DNA from: Odoribacteraceae bacterium
GTDB lineage: Bacteria > Bacteroidota > Bacteroidia > Bacteroidales > Marinifilaceae
DNA: 5,694 bases
Direction: 5' to 3'
Assembly: GCA_031259905.1 (NCBI GenBank)
Contig: JAIRKS010000210.1
Location: 1 to 5,694, forward strand
Numbering within the stretch: position 1 is the stretch's first letter; each line of letters opens with the position of its first letter. Positions 1 to 5,619 of this stretch are shown in pieces. The notes beneath the pieces are model-generated. The model searched no databases. It was not told where the DNA came from and saw only the letters and a list, made by a program, of their open reading frames with translations. Made by a program: the position numbers and the translations under genes.

Positions 1-873
1 CGTGTGCGGCCCCACGCCGAAATGTCGCTCCAGGTCGAGCGCGTGATGCAACAGCCCCATCACCTCGAACCGCCAGTCGTGCAACCCGAACAGCGCGCCG
101 ATCGCCACGTCCTCGATACCGGCATCCATCGCCCTGTGCACCGCGTACAACCGCCAGCGGTAATTGCCCTTGATGCTCGACGGGGCGTGCAACTCGGCGT
201 ATCGCCCGCGGTGATACGTCTCCTGGAACACCTGGTACGTGCCGATTCCTGCCCGCCAGAGTTTCCTCAGCGCGGCGATCTCCATCGGCGCGGCGTTCAC
301 GTTCACGCGGCGGATATTATTAAACCCTTTCCCGGAGGGGGTGGTGCGCTTGACGGAATAAATGGCGGCGAGCGTGTCGGCCATGTAATCCACGTCGCTG
401 CGCGGGTGTTCCCCGCAGACGGCGATCACGCGCTTGTGCCCCTCGTCGATCACGGCGGCCGCCTCCCGCGTCACCTCCTCCATCGAGAGCACGTGCCGTT
501 TCTCCTCCTTGTTTTCCTCCCGGAAGCCGCAATACAGGCAATTGTTCACGCACAAGTTCGAGAGATACAGCGGGGCGAAGAAGACGATCCGGTTATCGTA
601 CACCTTCCGCTTCACGGCGAGCGCCGTTTCCTGCATCTCGGCGAGTAGCGCGGGATCCTCGACGTTTAGCAGCGTGGCGGTCTCGGCGGGGGAGAGCGTC
701 TTTATCTCCAGTGACTTTTGCAGGATCTCCCGCACGCGCCGCGTCTCCGGGCGTCGTTGGCGTTCCAGCTCCTGTTCGATCGCCGTCTTGTCGATAAAAT
801 CCTTCCCCTTGTCGAGATACTTGTCGATCTCCTGCTGCTTGATCACGCCGCGCGTCCACTCCTTGACCGTCAT
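1..873 (-). CDS. hydG: [FeFe]-hydrogenase H-cluster maturase HydG, radical SAM tyrosine lyase (3' end cut by window edge)
   Basis: The reverse strand reads open from ATG at 873 to the left edge, giving the first 291 residues of a protein whose family is usually about 470 residues long. HydG cleaves tyrosine with S-adenosylmethionine to p-cresol, CO and cyanide and builds the Fe(CO)(CN) synthon of the hydrogenase H-cluster in the cytoplasm. Visible family marks are APLYLSNLCVNNCLYCGF (residues 100-117) with the CX3CX2C cluster cysteines C108, C112 and C115, then GHKR (145-148), GEHP (154-157, the GEDP-like SAM-binding segment), RRVNVN (188-193), GIGTYQVFQETY (209-220), the ELH motif (227-229) and GVGPHT (286-291). 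The N-terminal 90 residues are helical and charged, as usual. The part carrying the auxiliary C-terminal cluster lies outside the window. The ATG overlaps the stop of the upstream yqeY-like gene (ATGA), so translation is probably coupled. Other radical SAM proteins (HydE, ThiH, BioB) fit less well because the FQETY/ELH/GVGPHT pattern is HydG's. The call is based on remembered family sequences. Confidence 0.93.
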   Translation of the reverse strand, partial: MTVKEWTRGVIKQQEIDKYLDKGKDFIDKTAIEQELERQRRPETRRVREILQKSLEIKTLSPAETATLLNVEDPALLAEMQETALAVKRKVYDNRIVFFAPLYLSNLCVNNCLYCGFREENKEEKRHVLSMEEVTREAAAVIDEGHKRVIAVCGEHPRSDVDYMADTLAAIYSVKRTTPSGKGFNNIRRVNVNAAPMEIAALRKLWRAGIGTYQVFQETYHRGRYAELHAPSSIKGNYRWRLYAVHRAMDAGIEDVAIGALFGLHDWRFEVMGLLHHALDLERHFGVGPHT

Positions 874-1313
874 CCCAGCAGCTCCTTCACCTTGTCAGCG
901 ATCCTTTTCCCGTCGGCCTTCCCGGCAAGCTCCCGGTTAGCGAGGCCCGTGATCTTCCCCGCGTTGGCCGGCGTGGCCCCGACGCGTTCAATGATCTCGC
1001 GCAAGGCGGCGACCAGGGCGACATCGTCCAGCTGCGCGGGGAGAAACTCCTCGAGCACGGCCACCTGTGCCATCTCGTGCGCGTGCAAATCCTCCCGTCC
1101 CTCGCGGAGGAAAATCCCGGCGGCGTCCCGTCCTTGCTTGGCGAGCTTGCGGATCACCCGCGTGCAAGTCTCGTCATCGAGCGACGCGGGAGCGCCCGCT
1201 GCCGACTTCGTCTCGATAAAAACCTTCTTGATATTGCGCAACACCTCCAGGCGGAGCGTGTCGCGGGCTTTCATGGCGTTCATGATGCCCTTGCTAACGT
1301 TTTCTTCTATCAT
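870..1313 (-). CDS. GatB/YqeY domain-containing protein
   Basis: This is a complete 147-residue cytosolic protein, matching the usual length of about 150 for the family. It starts MIEENVSKGIMNAMKARD, followed by LRLEVLRNIKKVFIETK (residues 21-37), the typical YqeY N-terminal helical bundle. The second half has the family's FLPAQLDD (90-97), an AALREIIERVGAT helix, and GKITGLANRELAGKADGK, a variant of the usual 'MG-vM--l----G-aDg--v' ending. YqeY resembles the C-terminal tail domain of GatB, the tRNA-dependent amidotransferase subunit. It is thought to bind tRNA, but no firm function is established. No signal peptide or membrane segment is present. Its TGA overlaps the hydG ATG by 4 bp, making it the first gene of a two-gene minus-strand unit. 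In many Bacteroidales I recall this gene next to ftsZ, so the hydG neighbour is notable. The ATG at 1313 gives the canonical N-terminus. No clear Shine-Dalgarno precedes it, as is common in Bacteroidota. Confidence 0.94.
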   Translation of the reverse strand: MIEENVSKGIMNAMKARDTLRLEVLRNIKKVFIETKSAAGAPASLDDETCTRVIRKLAKQGRDAAGIFLREGREDLHAHEMAQVAVLEEFLPAQLDDVALVAALREIIERVGATPANAGKITGLANRELAGKADGKRIADKVKELLG

Positions 1314-1539
1314 GGCTATTCAGTTAAAAGTGTCTCATGTCGCGAAAGTAGGACTATTTCCCCGGATTCCCGCGGCGATACCGGTCAAAGAGAACACGGG
1401 AAATTGTCGCGTCGCGAAAGGAAAAACACGTGCCGCGGGACAAAGCGAAAAAAAAGAAGCGCTCGCGCGCACCATGTCAAACGAAAAATGTATATTCGCG
1501 AGCAAACAACATGGACAATGAACCAACAAGGCTAACCCT
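1314..1539. promoter_or_regulatory. Divergent intergenic region between the yqeY-hydG unit and the surface lipoprotein gene
   Basis: This stretch is A/T-richer than the flanking genes and must carry promoters for both directions. Only imperfect matches to the Bacteroidota -7 element TAnnTTTG are visible. For the leftward genes they are TACTTTCG (complement of 1343-1350) and TTCGTTTG (complement of 1478-1485), the latter with TTTG (complement of 1503-1506) 17 nt upstream. For the rightward gene there is TATATTCG (1491-1498) without a good -33 TTG. Interleaved inverted repeats lie at 1461-1467/1497-1503 (GCTCGCG/CGCGAGC) and 1473-1478/1509-1514 (CCATGT/ACATGG). A 10-codon ORF (ATG 1511 to TGA 1543, MDNEPTRLTL) ends across the ATG at 1540. 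The promoter assignments are guesses from motif similarity. No RNA gene or convincing larger protein gene is seen here. Confidence 0.4.
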
Positions 1540-4500
1540 ATGACACGCCAGGACAAAACAAGAAACACGGGGCACCATGTCGCCCCGGGAATAGAAAAAG
1601 TTCATCAAAACGTCGCCGCGCGAGTGACGAAACACGTCACATCCCTGCTGCTCGTCCTCTCTTTGGCAACCTGCATCCGCGACCTCGGCAACGGCGGTGC
1701 CCCCGTCGACGACACTGCCCTCGTCACCCTCTCGCTGACAATGCCCTCCTCGCCCGCCACCCGCGCCATGACCGAGGGGCAAGAAAACACCGTCGACGAG
1801 GTCGACGTCCTCCTCTTCTCGACAACCGGCGACAAACTATACTACCGCGCCCACGCCTACAGCATCAAAGACGCCGGCGCCAACAAACGCGAATTCACCG
1901 TCAGGCTACCCGTCGGCACCTACAACGCCGTCATCATCGCCAACGCCCGCGGCAAACTCGCCGGCATCCCGCCGGCCACCCTCCACGGCACGACCCCCGA
2001 CGCCGCCACCGGCGCCACCCGTGCCGCCATCCTCGACAACCTCGTCGTCGAAAACATCATCGACGGAAAAATCCCCATGTGGGGATACACCAACCCCCTC
2101 GTCATCGACGAAACCAACCCCTCCCCCGTCGCCTCCCTCGACCTCACCCGCGCCGTCGCCCGCGTCGACGTCCGCCTCCTCGACGCCGTCACGAACTTCA
2201 CCCTCGAAAGCGTCTACCTATACAACCGCTACAGCGCCGGCACCGTCACCCCCGACGCCAGCAACGCGCCCGGAAACCTCGACGGCTACGACGCCAGCCA
2301 GTGGAAACAAGTCGACAGCGAGAAAAAAGCCATCGCCCCCAACATCCCCGCCGTCGCCGTCAAGACAGAAGAACCCCTCCCATACAACGTCGCCACCGGC
2401 ACGGGCCCCGTCCCCTACACCGTCCCCGACGAGCAAAAACGCGCCTTCACCCGCGCCATCTACACCTTCGAGGCCCCCGCGGGAGACCCCGTCGACGATG
2501 ACGGCTGGGAAGACAACACCTGTCTCGTCATCGGCGGCAAGTACACCAACGACGAGGGACAAACCGCCACCAACTACTACCGCGTCGAATTCCGCTCCGG
2601 CACCGAACCCGACTACACCTACCTCCCCCTCCTGCGCAACCACCTCTACGACGTCGTCATACAAAACGTCAGCGCCCACGGCTACCCCACCCCCGGCGAC
2701 GCCTACGCCAACAAACCCGCCAACATCACCGCCACCATTACCGAGTGGAACGACAGCGGGCTAAACGACATCACGTTCAACGACCAGTACTACCTCGCCG
2801 TCGACAAAAGCATCGTCACCCTCTACGTCGACAAGGACGGCAACCCCGCCGAATACTACAAGACCGTCCGCGTCGCCACCAACTACCCCGGCGGGTGGAC
2901 CATCGGGCAACGCGACGACTGGATCGAGTTCGAACCCGGCACCGACTCCTACGACGGATCCGCCGGCGAAACCCGGCAGAAAATCAACCTCAGGGCCAAG
3001 TCAACTAGCACCGGTACCGACGACGGACACTTCGACATCGTCGTCCACAACCTCAAGAAAACAATCACCGTCAAGCGATCCACCGAGCGGGAATACTCCC
3101 TCGAACTCGACCCCGCGGTACTCGTCTTCTACAAGGGACAAACCGTCGCCAAGAGCGTCTCGATTAGCGCCATCCCCATCCCCATCCCCACCTCTGGAGG
3201 AATAGAATACGTGCTCACCTACGGCGTGGAAGGCGGCATCACGTGGTGGATCCCCACGGGCGGTGACTTCAAAAACCTCAACGCCGTGGCGAAAAGCATC
3301 TCCGTGCTCCCCGCCGGCAACAACACCACCGGCGCCACCCTCCGCAGCACGATCACCATCTCCCTGGACGAAGACCCCAGCGGCGACGCCATCACCCGCG
3401 CCACCGGTCACATCGAGGTACTCTGGCTCACCCGCCCCATCAACTTCTCGCAAACCCTCGCCGGCGACTACCCGGCCGCCGCCGGCAAGTACACCCGCTC
3501 CGTCTCCTCCGAGGGCACGTGGCGCTTCGCGCTCGACAACCCCGCCGACGCCTCGTGGATCACCATCCCCCAACCCGCCTACGGCGCCTCCTACTACCCC
3601 GCCGCCATCTCCGCCCCCTACACCTTCCGCCTCGCCGCCAACACCGGCGCCGACGCGCGAACGGCAACCATCCGCGTCGAATCAGACACCGACGCCTTCT
3701 TCGAAGGATACCCCGGCGGCATCACCTTCGACATCACCCAGGCCGGCGCCAGCAAGCTCGTTGCCTTCGCCCCGCCACCGTACACCAACAACACCCTCGC
3801 CTACGCCGACATCCTCTTCCGCGAGCAAGGCGCCCTCGGCACCGGCGAATACCTCCTCGCGCCCGCCGGCGACATCGTCACCGTCACGCCCAACACCATC
3901 GCCGCCGCGTGGCACGCCACCGCCACCTTCCCCGACGCCACTCCCGACGTCAACCAAACCTCCACCGGCGCGGACAACACCCCCATCGAGCTATCCATCC
4001 CCGCGCGCACCACCGCCGCCGACAATCTCCCCGCCACCATCGCCGCCAGCCGTCGCGTCACCGTCACCGCCGCCCTCGACGACCACTCGGAAACCCTCTC
4101 CGCCGCCTACCTCCAGCCCCCCTTCTTCCTCCACGACATCTCCGCCACCGCCGCCTACAACTTCAACGGCAACGGCGGCACCGCGCGCCTGCCCGTCGCC
4201 GGCTTCATCCCCGCCACCTACACGCGCGTCATCGACGCCACGACGCGCGCCGTCCTCTGGCAAAGCCCCTCCACCGTCGGCCCCGTCGACGGCACGGCCC
4301 TCGCCTTCACCCTCGACGCGATGTCCCAACCCGTCATCACCGCCCCCTCCGCCACCCTCGACTTCACTGTCCCCGCCATGACCGCCCCCTGGAACGGCAA
4401 CCGCGTCCTCGCCTTCCAGCACGGCTCCGGCACCTCCTGGACGGATATCTCCCGCGCCACCGGCCAGCAAACCGCCACCTACGCCGTCGCCGAGGTATGG

Positions 4501-4824
4501 CAAGAGAACAATAGTGGAGACTGGAAAGTCTACAACAACTGCCCCGCCGCCTACGAACCCTGGGTCGCGACGAACATCCCGGACAACGCGCTCGCGGACG
4601 CCTTGGGCAGCTACCTCGCCATGTACACGGGACCGTACCCCTCCTTCCTGTACACCTACACCGCGAACACGGGAGACGGCGTGAACCACGAGAACCTCAA
4701 CTGCTTCCTCACCACCGAGAACGCGGGTAACATCACGTCCTCCTACAACACCAACGCGTGGCCCTTTGACTACACCGCCGGCACGCGCTACCCGTTACTC
4801 TGCCGGGCAAAATCCAGCGAGTAA
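1540..4824 (+). CDS. Large fimbrillin/Mfa-like surface lipoprotein with BACON-type modules
   Basis: This is a 1094-residue predicted exported lipoprotein. The hydrophobic stretch VTSLLLVLSLATC (33-45) ends in a lipobox-like LATC, with C45 as the likely lipidated residue; Thr at -1 is less usual than Gly/Ala/Ser. The ATG at 1540 leaves a long 32-residue leader. An in-frame GTG at 1624 (residue 29) would give a typical 16-residue signal peptide, so the true start is uncertain. Residues 59-405 resemble the FimA/Mfa fimbrillin-type fold of Bacteroidales pilus subunits and anchors: VDEVDVLLFSTTGD (85-98), LPVGTYNAVIIAN (123-135), LTRAVARVDVRLL (202-214), YLPLLRNHLYDVVIQNV (361-377) and ITATITEWND (396-405). 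BACON/Ig-like beta modules follow at about 415-512 (core NYPGGWTI...DWIEFEPG), 517-640 and 645-737 (core GTWRFALD...ASWITI, ending FDITQAG). Less recognisable beta-rich segments fill 738-975. The last 120 residues are Trp/Tyr-rich with C1001, C1055 and C1088. A role as pilus tip/anchor subunit or adhesin is inferred. The gene stands alone, divergent from yqeY-hydG. Most codons end in C, except near both ends. Confidence 0.8.
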   Translation: MTRQDKTRNTGHHVAPGIEKVHQNVAARVTKHVTSLLLVLSLATCIRDLGNGGAPVDDTALVTLSLTMPSSPATRAMTEGQENTVDEVDVLLFSTTGDKLYYRAHAYSIKDAGANKREFTVRLPVGTYNAVIIANARGKLAGIPPATLHGTTPDAATGATRAAILDNLVVENIIDGKIPMWGYTNPLVIDETNPSPVASLDLTRAVARVDVRLLDAVTNFTLESVYLYNRYSAGTVTPDASNAPGNLDGYDASQWKQVDSEKKAIAPNIPAVAVKTEEPLPYNVATGTGPVPYTVPDEQKRAFTRAIYTFEAPAGDPVDDDGWEDNTCLVIGGKYTNDEGQTATNYYRVEFRSGTEPDYTYLPLLRNHLYDVVIQNVSAHGYPTPGDAYANKPANITATITEWNDSGLNDITFNDQYYLAVDKSIVTLYVDKDGNPAEYYKTVRVATNYPGGWTIGQRDDWIEFEPGTDSYDGSAGETRQKINLRAKSTSTGTDDGHFDIVVHNLKKTITVKRSTEREYSLELDPAVLVFYKGQTVAKSVSISAIPIPIPTSGGIEYVLTYGVEGGITWWIPTGGDFKNLNAVAKSISVLPAGNNTTGATLRSTITISLDEDPSGDAITRATGHIEVLWLTRPINFSQTLAGDYPAAAGKYTRSVSSEGTWRFALDNPADASWITIPQPAYGASYYPAAISAPYTFRLAANTGADARTATIRVESDTDAFFEGYPGGITFDITQAGASKLVAFAPPPYTNNTLAYADILFREQGALGTGEYLLAPAGDIVTVTPNTIAAAWHATATFPDATPDVNQTSTGADNTPIELSIPARTTAADNLPATIAASRRVTVTAALDDHSETLSAAYLQPPFFLHDISATAAYNFNGNGGTARLPVAGFIPATYTRVIDATTRAVLWQSPSTVGPVDGTALAFTLDAMSQPVITAPSATLDFTVPAMTAPWNGNRVLAFQHGSGTSWTDISRATGQQTATYAVAEVWQENNSGDWKVYNNCPAAYEPWVATNIPDNALADALGSYLAMYTGPYPSFLYTYTANTGDGVNHENLNCFLTTENAGNITSSYNTNAWPFDYTAGTRYPLLCRAKSSE

Positions 4825-4850
4825 CCGCCCGCCGCCGCCCGCCGCCCGCC
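4825..4850 (+). repeat. CCG/CCC-rich low-complexity tract after the lipoprotein stop codon
   Basis: The 26 bases directly after the TAA consist only of C and G in irregular CCGCCC and GCC units. The complementary strand carries repeated GGG and GG runs spaced by single C or GC. The tract joins the stop codon to the hairpin that begins at 4851. It has no reading-frame role if the alkyltransferase starts at 4873 or later. It could be simple slippage-prone sequence or a cytosine-rich, guanine-poor RNA region of the type that favours Rho loading. Both ideas are inference. Confidence 0.5.
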
Positions 4851-4886
4851 GGGAAGCGCCGTCACCCCTCTCGTGACGGCCTTCCC
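4851..4886 (+). terminator. Strong hairpin after the surface lipoprotein gene (terminator-like, no U tract)
   Basis: The arm at 4851-4865 (GGGAAGCGCCGTCAC) pairs with 4873-4886 (GTGACGGCCTTCCC). This gives 14 base pairs with one bulged C at 4857 and a 7-nt loop CCCTCTC (4866-4872). It sits 27 nt after the lipoprotein stop, the usual place for a terminator or a 3'-end-protecting stem. No T run follows either arm on either strand, so it is not a classical intrinsic terminator. Its 3' arm begins exactly with the GTG at 4873, the furthest-upstream possible start of the alkyltransferase. Either that start is not used, or initiation is under the control of the stem. Confidence 0.6.
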
Positions 4887-5361
4887 CGGCGCCGTGTCCA
4901 CCCGCCCCGCCCTCGCCACCGCCCGCGTGGAGACGCCGTTCGGCACGGCGCGCGTGGCGGCCACGAGCGTGGGGATCTGCTGCCTGGCGTTCGAGGAGGA
5001 GGAGACGCGGTTCGTCGCGGAATTGTCGCGACGGTATCCGGGCGGTCGCGTCGTGGCGGGCGCGGTGTCGCCGCTGGAGCGCGCGACGGTGCACGTGCGC
5101 GGGACAGGTTTCCAGCTGGCGGTGTGGCGGGCGTTGCTGGAGATCCCGCCCGGCAGGACGCTCTCTTACGGGGAGGTCGCCGCGCGTGCCGGCTACCCGC
5201 GGGCGATACGCGCCGTCGGGACTGCCGTGGGGGCTAACCCGGTGAGCTTGATCGTGCCGTGTCACCGCGTGACGCGCGCTTCCGGCGATGCCGGCGGGTA
5301 CCGGTGGGGAACGCGCCTCAAACGGGAGATCCTCGCTAGCGAGGGGGTGCTTTTCGGGTGA
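4873..5361 (+). CDS. Methylated-DNA-[protein]-cysteine S-methyltransferase (O6-alkylguanine-DNA alkyltransferase)
   Basis: This 162-residue stand-alone alkyltransferase irreversibly transfers alkyl groups from O6-alkylguanine to its own cysteine. The signature PCHRV (129-133) holds the nucleophile C130. The DNA-binding helix-turn-helix is TLSYGEVAARAGYPRAIRAV (96-115), including Tyr99 and the arginine-finger position R113, followed by the conserved GANP (120-123). The ending GGYRWGTRLKREILASEG (141-158) resembles the C-terminal domain of Ada (GYRWG) more than Ogt (GYAGG). The Ada methyl-phosphotriester and AraC-like N-terminal parts are absent. The N-terminal domain is recognisable as VETPFGTARVAATSVGICCLAF (19-40). 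The stretch between YPGG (55-58) and RGTGFQ (76-81) is shorter than in typical Ada/Ogt proteins. The GTG at 4873 is the furthest possible start but lies in a hairpin. GTG at 4894 (residue 8) would be free of it and still keep the domain; no ATG or Shine-Dalgarno helps decide. The in-frame TAA of the preceding gene lies 48 nt upstream. Its own promoter is not evident. Confidence 0.93.
   Translation: MTAFPGAVSTRPALATARVETPFGTARVAATSVGICCLAFEEEETRFVAELSRRYPGGRVVAGAVSPLERATVHVRGTGFQLAVWRALLEIPPGRTLSYGEVAARAGYPRAIRAVGTAVGANPVSLIVPCHRVTRASGDAGGYRWGTRLKREILASEGVLFG
5331..5354 (+). terminator. Palindrome plus short T run at the end of the alkyltransferase gene
   Basis: CCTCGCTAGCGAGG (5331-5344) is a perfect 14-bp palindrome within the last codons of the alkyltransferase gene, followed by GGGTGCTTTT. 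It can fold into a 5-bp stem with a CTAG loop. A related element, CTCGCGAG then GGTGC and seven T (5429-5448), lies about 90 bp downstream. They look like weak, possibly duplicated intrinsic terminator elements, but the stems are short and the first lies inside the coding region. The coding constraint could also create the palindrome by chance. Confidence 0.3.
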
Positions 5362-5565
5362 TCACGAGGGGGGAGGCTTTTCACGGGGAGCGATTTTTCT
5401 TTTTTCAGGCGTTATGCTTCGTTTTTTACTCGCGAGGGTGCTTTTTTTAGACGCGATTCTTCGTTTTTAAGGTGCTGTTCTTCATTTTCCCGCCCGGCGA
5501 GAGGAATTCGACGGACCATTATTCCAGTGAAAAGAAAAATACTCAAAAAAAAAGGGAGGATTGTC
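5362..5565. other. Gene-free T-rich then A-rich spacer downstream of the alkyltransferase
   Basis: No convincing gene is seen here. The first part (5394-5490) has repeated T runs: T5 and T6 at 5394-5405, T6 at 5422-5427, T7 at 5442-5448 and T5 at 5464-5468. Short direct repeats lie at 5417-5427/5459-5468 (CTTCGTTTTT) and 5437-5442/5471-5476 (GGTGCT). CTCGCGAG followed by GGTGC and T7 could be an intrinsic terminator for the alkyltransferase. The second part (5527-5560) is A-rich, including nine A at 5545-5553, and lies just upstream of the promoter at 5566, where A tracts commonly raise promoter activity. An 18-codon hydrophobic ORF (ATG 5414 to TAA 5470) is present but unsupported. Confidence 0.5.
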
Positions 5566-5594
5566 TTGCAGTAAAGAAAAACACGTTACTTTTG
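5566..5594 (+). promoter_or_regulatory. Bacteroidota-type housekeeping promoter
   Basis: TACTTTTG at 5587-5594 matches the Bacteroidota -7 consensus TAnnTTTG at every fixed position. A TTG at 5566-5568 lies 18 nt upstream, close to the usual -33 element spacing of about 19-20. The sequence just upstream is A-rich (nine A at 5545-5553). Transcription would begin near 5600-5604 and reach an ATG at 5620 after a short leader containing AGAAGTTTAAAG. The match supports both the phylum assignment and the reality of the small gene that follows. Confidence 0.7.
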
Positions 5595-5619
5595 TCGCAC
5601 GAACGATAGAAGTTTAAAG

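Noticed and set aside
4..648. A 214-codon plus-strand ORF over hydG, and 434-940 on the same strand
   Set aside because: They lie antisense to the clearly recognisable HydG reading frame and show no family features.
1335..1568. A 77-codon minus-strand ORF in the divergent intergenic region, Cys/Phe-rich with a hydrophobic start
   Set aside because: It starts with GTG inside the lipoprotein gene, has no recognisable motif, and its hydrophobicity follows from the T-rich strand. It ends before yqeY, so it cannot be fully excluded.
3263..4381. A 372-codon plus-strand ORF in another frame inside the surface lipoprotein gene, and similar ones at 2021-2764 and 3519-4514
   Set aside because: Their products are almost only Pro, Ser, Thr, Ala or Arg, the expected shadow of codons ending in C, which exclude stops in the other frames. 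The lipoprotein frame has clear domain content.
2218..4689. Long minus-strand ORFs (2218-2679, 3001-3573, 3991-4689)
   Set aside because: The products are Gly/Val/Asp/Glu-rich low-complexity sequences mirroring the C-biased plus-strand codons, with no recognisable motif.
4795..5265. A 156-codon minus-strand ORF over the alkyltransferase gene
   Set aside because: It is Arg/Ala/His-rich, antisense to an unambiguous alkyltransferase, and has no motif.
5447..5485. A 12-codon basic minus-strand ORF (MKNSTLKTKNRV)
   Set aside because: It is too short, has no promoter or ribosome-binding support, and is expected by chance in an A-rich strand.
5554..5568. GGGAGG at 5554-5559 as a ribosome-binding site for a TTG start at 5566
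   Set aside because: The frame from the TTG soon meets a stop (TTG CAG TAA), and the TTG fits better as the -33 promoter element.
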